From the NCBI RefSeq assembly GCF_009905375.1, contig NC_133652.1, positions 16,914,850 through 16,978,849 of the forward strand: DNA of 64,000 nucleotides, in the 5' to 3' direction. This stretch comes from Apium graveolens. Its lineage: Eukaryota; Streptophyta; Magnoliopsida; Apiales; Apiaceae. Made by a program: the position numbers and the translations under genes. The notes beneath the pieces are model-generated. The model was not told where the DNA came from and did not search any database. It saw only the letters and a program-made list of their open reading frames with translations. This document shows positions 57,801 to 64,000 of this stretch, one piece after another. The stretch's first letter is position 1. Each line of letters begins with the position of its first letter.

Positions 57801-60800
57801 CTAATTTCATTCACTCTGGCCAGAGATTCCTGAACTAGCATAAGTGGATCAGCCTTGAACGTTCGCTTCCTTCACTGGAAGGGGTAGATCCTTTATTGAT
57901 CATACACTATCTTCGTGTACAAATTCCTATATCCAGAAGAGCCCTAATAATTGTCCCTGGAGACTAAGAACTAAACCAAAGCATAGTTCAGTGTACACAA
58001 GATGACTATGATGACCTCAAGTCTAAGGATACTTGTACAACTATCACTAAGCGAACAACTGCTGACACATGAGTGAACTCCATCAGTTGTTCAGCTGTGC
58101 GAGTCATGTTCAGTGAACTTATTCCATAATAAGCACCTACATACTAGCTATAGTGTCACCACACAAATGTCTATGAGAACAGACATCCTTCATAATGAAG
58201 CAAGCATAGTATGTACCGATCTTTGCGGATTATTAATTACCAGTTAGTAATCCTATGACCAGGAACTATTTAAGTTTAGAGTTATCATCTTTTTAGGTCT
58301 CACTATTATGATCTCATCATAATCCATAAAAAGCTTTATTCTAAACTATGGTATATCTTATTTAAACACTTAAATAGATAAAGCCCGTAATAAAAACAAA
58401 ACAAGTCTTTTATTAATATCAATGAAATCAAAACAGATTACATAAAAGTTATTCCTAAATCCTCATACATGATTGGACTTAGGACATATTCCTTTCAATA
58501 AGGCCCAGTGTGACGCCATGGGGAGCGCCAGTACTGTTCGTAAAGAAAAAGGACGACAACATGAGATTATGCATAGACTATCGAGAGCTGAATAAGCTGA
58601 CTATTAAGAATAGGTACCCTCTTCCCAGAATTGATGACCTATTCGACCAACTTAAAGGAGCTGTACATTTTTCCAAAATAGATTTAAGAACAGGATATCA
58701 CCAGTTGAAAATCAAACCGGAAGATATACCGAAGACTTCTTTCCGCACTAGGTATGGACACTATGAGTTCTTAGTTATGTTGTTTGGACTAACCAATGCA
58801 CCCGCAGCCTTTATGGATTTGATGAACAGAGTATTCAAAAAGTACCTAGATATATGTGTGATAGTTTTTATAGATGATATTATGAACTACTCAAAGACAG
58901 AGCAAGAACACGTAGAACATTTGAGGATAGTCTTAGAAATCTTGAGGAATGAGAAATTGTATGCCAAGTTCTCGAAGTGCGAATTTTGGTTGAGAGAAGT
59001 TTAGTTTTTAGAACATGTGGTAAGTAGCAAAGGAGTTTTAGTTGACTCTGCCAAGATAGAGGCGGTGTCCAATTGGGAAAGACCAACTACCCCAACAGAG
59101 GTTAGGAGTTTTGTGGGTTTAGCAGGATATTACCGAAGTTTCGTGCAAGACTTTCTAAGATAGCCGGTCCACTGATTAGACTTACCCGGAAGATAGAAAA
59201 GTTTGTATGGACAGAGAAATGTGAGGAAAGTTTTCAAGAACTAAAAAGGAGACTGGTGTCAGCACCAGTGCTCGCTCTTCCCGATGGAAAGGGAGAGTTT
59301 GTGATATACAGCGATGCATCGCTTAAAGGATTAGGATGTGTACTAATGCAGCACGGCAAAGTTATAGAGTATGCCTCTCGACAATTGAAGGAATATGAGA
59401 GCAGACACCCTACGCATGATCTAGAATTAGCAGCCATAGTGTTTGCCCTAAAAATTTGGAGACACTACCTATACGGTGAGAAATACGAGATCTACACTGA
59501 CCATAAAAGCCTCAAATATATTTTTACTCAAAAGGAACTAAACATGAGACAGAGGAGATGGTTAGAGTTGATAAAAGACTACGACTGTGAAATTTTGTAT
59601 CACCCGGGTAAATCCAATGTGGTGGCTGACGCCCTTAGTAGGAAGGAAAGACTTAAGATGATAATGATATCGGAGGTGTTGATTAAGGAATTTGAGAAGA
59701 TGGAAATTGACGTGAGAGTGACCGGTAAGGGAACGGAAGGATTATTTGAGATTAAGCTAGTACCAGAACTGACTGAAAAGATATGAGTATGTCAGGAAAA
59801 GAAGATGAGTGAGGAAAAAAGGACATTGACTGGTGAAGAAGTGATATGCGAGAAGGATGAGAAAGGGATCATGAGGTATGCGTCCCGGATTTGGATTCCG
59901 AATGTGCAAGAATTAAAGGATGAGCTGATGCACGAAGGGCACAACTCTAAGTATTCAATCCACCCAGGAAGTTCGAAAATGTACCGTGACCTTAAGGAAT
60001 ATTATTGGTGGCCTAACATGAAGAGAGAAGTAGCGGAGTGGGTCAGCAAGTGCTTGACATGCCAGAGAGTGAAGGCGGAACATCAGCGACCTAGTGGACT
60101 ATTACGACCTCTAGAGATTCCGGAATGGAAATGGGAGCATATAGCCATGGATTTTGTGACAGGCTTACCAAGGACAAAGACTAATCACGATGCCATATGG
60201 GTTATCAATGATAGACTGACCAAGTCCGTACACTTCCTACCAATCAACGAAAGATACACCGTAGACAAGTTGGTAGATATTTACTTGAAGGAAATTGTAG
60301 TGAGACACGGCGTTCCTGTAGCCATAGTGTCAGATAGAGACCCAAGGTTTAATTCCCGATTTTGGAGAAGCTTCCAGGAATGTGTAGGCACTAGACTAAA
60401 CATGAATACAGCTTACCACCCCCAGACTGATGGACAAAGTGAAAGGACTATTCAGACCCTAGAAGATATACTACGAGTGTGTGCCATTAATTTCAAAGGA
60501 AATTGGGATGACCACTTACCCCTGATCGAATTTGCTTACAACAATAGCTATCACGCTAGCATAGGAATGCCCCCATATGAAGCCCTATACGGGAGAAGAT
60601 GTCGCTCTCCCCTGTGTTGGGACGAAGTCGGAGAACACAAGATATTAGGACCAGAGTTAGTCCAGCAGACCAGAGAAATGGTAGGACTCATCAGGAAAAG
60701 ACTGGTAGCAGCCCAGGACAGATAAAAGAAGTACGCCGACCATACCAGGAAGGATAGGGAATATGAAGTAGGAGATTCTGTGCTATTAAAGATATCCCCG

Positions 60801-61190
60801 TGGAAAGGAGTGATGAGATTTGGAAAGAAAGGAAAGCTGAGTCCCAGGTTCATATGACCCTTTGAAATTTTGAGGAGAATATGACCTCTAGCTTACGAGC
60901 TCGCCTTGCCTCCTATTTTGCAACAAGTACACAACGTGTTCCACGTGTCCATGTTGAGAAAGTACCATGCCAATGCACGACATGTAATAGAGTACGATCA
61001 GGTAGACTTACAACCAGACCTGACCTACATCGAGCAGCCAGTAAGGATAATGGACCAGAAAGAACAAGTGTTGAGGAACAAAACGGTGAAGCTAGTTAGG
61101 ATCTTGTGGAGAAATCAAAATGTTGAGGAATCAACTTGGGAACTTGAAGACGCAATGAGGAATAGATATCCCCACTTATTTTCTAATTGA
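54889..61190 (+). pseudogene. chromovirus gag-pol, internal region 2, broken and split by a solo LTR
   Basis: Gag starts at the ATG at 54889 (MPPRRRGIRAQPAES) and is intact through the capsid-like core; a 7-base loss near 55710 shifts the frame. Then the first CCHC knuckle; the second reads C-C-Q-C (His lost). Protease DSGATKSFIS follows. The RT is interrupted at 56822 by a 1,676-bp insertion and resumes at 58503 with an intact FIDD catalytic box. A one-base loss near 59154 shifts to the RNase H, integrase and chromodomain frame. In-frame stops: 56127, 56619, 56688, 59002, 59784, 60723, 60855, 60882. None is shared with copy 1. Non-functional. Confidence 0.92.
56822..58497 (-). mobile_element. 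solo LTR (probably Ty1/copia) inserted in the RT of internal region 2
   Basis: A 1,676-bp block with TG..CA termini (TGTTGG ... CTTTCA) flanked by ATAAG at 56817-56821 and 58498-58502, a perfect 5-bp duplication; the uninterrupted sequence is seen in copy 1. It has no coding. On the minus strand it starts TGAAAGGAATATGTCCTAAG, a form I associate with copia (Angela/SIRE-type) LTRs, and has TATAAATA at about 57125-57118, so it lies antisense to its host element. A lone LTR with duplication is the product of recombination between two LTRs. Confidence 0.88.
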
Positions 61191-61211
61191 TTCCGGGATG
61201 AAATCCTTGTT

Positions 61212-61223
61212 AGAGGGGAAGAC
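61212..61223 (+). other. polypurine tract before LTR 3
   Basis: AGAGGGGAAGAC, the same as before LTR 2. Confidence 0.85.
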
Positions 61224-64000
61224 TGTAATAACTCGAATTTTTGAGACCTTGTAAAACGTTTAATGAATAGTAACCCTGACAGACGGGAAAAACTTTTGAG
61301 CCCACACTATGTAGTGCATGAGAAAATGAGTTTCGGAATTGATATTACGATTATACGTACCAAATGAGTGTATGTAAACGCTATTAGTTTTCGAAGAAAA
61401 CGAACTTTGAAAAATGACCGTATTTACGACTTATCGAGGATTACGGGAATCACAATATAATTATGAGATTAAAATCCTACGGATTTATATTCAAGTAGGA
61501 TAAATAAAAATATAAGGAACAAATACAAAAGGAATTACATCGCGAACTAATTACGAGTATGTATTACGGAGAACGTTTAAGTAACCGAGCGAACGTGTAA
61601 ACGATTAAATAAACGTAACGCACTAACTAAACCATGGTAAGGAAGTAACCATGGTTACTTCATCAAATAGTGAGCTAACCATAGGATGACCAAGCTAGCT
61701 AGCAAATAGTGTGCCAAGGAAGATAACCTTGTAGTTAGCTTGTAAGCTAGCAAGCTACAAAGATATGTCCATGGATTTGGCAACAAAGAATAAACCTAGA
61801 ATGCTATACTAGGAAGAATAAAATCAAGTTGCAAGATATCAAGTCACCTTCCAAGAAGCAACCTATCCAAAGCATCCAAGAGAAGCAACCAAGTAGTATA
61901 AATACCCCCTCCCCCATTCCCAAGCTTCCATTCGGCCCTATTAAAGAAAAGGAGGAATTCAAATTCCAAACTCCAAGTTCAAGCTCTTGTAAAATCACCC
62001 AATTAATTCCCAAGCCTCCTAGCAACTAAACTAAGGTAAGAAAATTCTTTCATCTCTTTTTATCAAGGTTTGATGGGTGGAATAAATTCAAGAAACTCAC
62101 TAGTAAATAGTGTGAATAGTAACCTCTCTTTGGTTTCTTGATTTCAATGGTGGTTTTAGGTTCTAAAAATCATACCAAGCACTTCCAAGCCTCCACCATC
62201 CTCAAGAACACATATCAAGCTTTCAAGAAAGTTAAAAATCTTTGGCCCAACTTTATTTAAGGTTCATTTTTAAGATCCATTTAGTATGTGGTAGTAAACC
62301 TAGCTTACTAAGTAGTATTGATGAAATCTTGATGTTTAAGTTAAGTAGATTAAAGTTGGTTGTTGTTGCCTCAATAACATGATGTTCTTGAGAGGAGTTT
62401 GTGTGTTGATGATGATATGATGAATGTTGGTGGTTGTGTTGATAGTTAGGGCATAAACGAAACCCCGATCGTAAACGTAACTTCGTTAAAACCAACAAAT
62501 CGTAACTTTAAGTTTCTGCAGAAAGTCCCGAAGTTGTAAACTGTAGATTCTTGAAAAATAACCTTTGTTTAGGATATAAAATGTTATAAGTATTGTTTAG
62601 GCGCTTGAATCGCTTGATTCCGAATTACGGATCAAAAGTTATGGTCGTTTTAGTAAAAGTGATTTACGCGACAAAAAACTTCAACGAATTATGAACTTTG
62701 AAAATATAAAGGATAGATTTAAAAGTGTTCATAAATTATGAAATTTTTACAGAGAGTAACATATTGAGTTTCCTCACTGTCATAAAAATTTCAAGTAAAA
62801 ATAATGATTTCTCATTTTTATAAAAATGTTGGAGCCGAGACCGCGCGAGTAGAAACCGAAAGAATCCTTAAGCGGAGCCGACACGATAATGAGAATGAAC
62901 CCAATATACTTAGGAAAATGAAGTGACCATAATGTGAATATGAACTAAAGGAATGTTAAGGGTAGTATGAGTTGAGAGGGTGCATAATAAGTAGCGCATG
63001 AGTGCGAGTTGCCGTAAATTAGAACGGAACCTAACGAAATGAAATGTGTTTATGGTTATAGATTTCCGAGCGGAACCTAGAGCATCCTCCACCTCGAGAT
63101 ACCCAGGCAAGTTTACAAACCCAACTCCATTTTTACTGTTGTGTTGTGAAAGGATTGTTTCACTATCATTGCTTAAATACCATGTTTGCCATGATACGTA
63201 ATTGTTGAATTTTCGCATAATGTAGCGATGTTGTACGATAAGTATATATCGTGAAATGTTTATTTCGCTTTAAGCATGATGTATTATATAAGACCGAGAA
63301 TCGGTCGGGATTTAAGATAAAACCCGGGAATCATTCCGGAGATATTATAGGATGGGTATAAGTCCATAGTAGTACATTTTAAAGGGACTCATCGTCCATT
63401 TATGAAATATTAAAACACCTCGAACGTTTATTAAAACGATTTTTCCAACGATCATATTCCCTCAACTATATTTTATTGTTCGGATAATAAATATTATATA
63501 CGTATTCCTTTATTATGGGAGTAGTATACTCCAACGTTTATTTATTTCAAACCCGATTAATCATTATAGATTATTAATTATGTAGACACAAACTAGTTGA
63601 GGAATATTATTTTAAATAAATCTTTTAGAGAGTAAACTCATTCGAGATATGATTAATATCAATTTTCATTTAGTTATTTATAGACTATTATTTAATTAAT
63701 TATTATTTATTAAAGGGTTTATTATTTTTTTAAAAATCATAGATCCTGATATAAAACATACTTTCTGATTTAGGAGTATTATTCGAATAATTTCAAATCG
63801 TCGGTGAATATTATCCTGACTTATTAATATTTTGAATATAGTTTCAAGTAGAAACTTTTCCCCCTTATTGATTATCAGTTGACAACGGTCAACTCACATC
63901 CTTAGTACTTCCTCCGAAACTTTCGGAAGTACATATATACATATATATATACAGTAAAGCTATTCCTATCAACAAGCAAAACGCTTGGAGGAAATCCGAT
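61224..64000 (+). repeat. LTR 3 of the array, cut by the window end
   Basis: 2,777 bp present of an expected 3.73 kb. TATAAATA is at 61897-61904. Closer in sequence to LTR 1 than to LTR 2. Confidence 0.92.

Larger units (their letters stand above)
40810..64000 (+). mobile_element. Tekay/Del-type chromovirus array: LTR - internal - LTR - internal - LTR
   Basis: Three copies of one long LTR (from 40810, 49938 and 61224, all starting TGTAATAACTCGAATTTTTG) enclose two internal regions in the same orientation, each with primer binding site, extra ORF, gag, protease, RT, RNase H, integrase and chromodomain. The left flanking bases AATAC (40805-40809) are the candidate 5-bp target duplication; the right flank is outside the window. 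Long LTRs, tRNA-Met primer site, integrase phrase YEALYGRRCRSP and a C-terminal chromodomain place it in the Tekay (Del) clade of Ty3/gypsy. Confidence 0.92.

Overview
The window is plant nuclear DNA: GT-AG introns, AT-rich spacers, and Ty3/gypsy, CACTA, Mutator, PIF/Harbinger and Helitron-type elements. Gene content and order point to a eudicot. I cannot place it further; an asterid is plausible but only a guess.

Genic part (about 7-27.5 kb). Five protein genes can be read: a CRF-type AP2/ERF transcription factor (8001-9203, +) preceded by an upstream ORF that looks like the conserved-peptide uORF of this clade; a six-exon tetraketide alpha-pyrone reductase 2-like reductase (13946-18506, -); a KCS6/CER6-like 3-ketoacyl-CoA synthase (19734-21212, +) divergent from the reductase; a CLE27-like peptide precursor (23084-23344, -); and a three-exon DUF1218 membrane protein (24413-27417, -). 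The triplet CRF - TKPR2 - KCS6 matches, from memory, Arabidopsis At1g68550 - At1g68540 - At1g68530 and its duplicate At1g25470 - At1g25460 - At1g25450, so this is a conserved syntenic block. KCS and TKPR2 both belong to fatty-acid-derived surface or pollen-wall polymer metabolism.

Left edge (1 to about 5.2 kb): the 3' part of an Athila-like LTR element with gag and protease but no polymerase, its reading frame interrupted by five stops, and a 3' LTR of about 1.2 kb.

Right part (28-64 kb): nested transposons. A 3,986-bp CACTA element (TSD TTA) carries exon-like pieces of a rhomboid gene and a Pescadillo gene. Next is a PIF/Harbinger-type element on the minus strand, with a Myb/SANT-like ORF and a DDE transposase. 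Its Myb/SANT gene is split by a 5,170-bp two-gene Mutator element (157-bp TIRs, near-perfect 9-bp TSD). Its transposase is cut at 40810 by a Tekay/Del-type chromovirus array arranged LTR - internal - LTR - internal - LTR, which runs off the right edge. LTRs are about 3.73 kb. Both internal regions are decayed, by different mutations. The second has a 1,676-bp antisense solo LTR (TSD ATAAG) inside its reverse transcriptase. The outer two LTRs resemble each other more than either resembles the middle one.

No CRISPR, rRNA or intact tRNA gene was seen.
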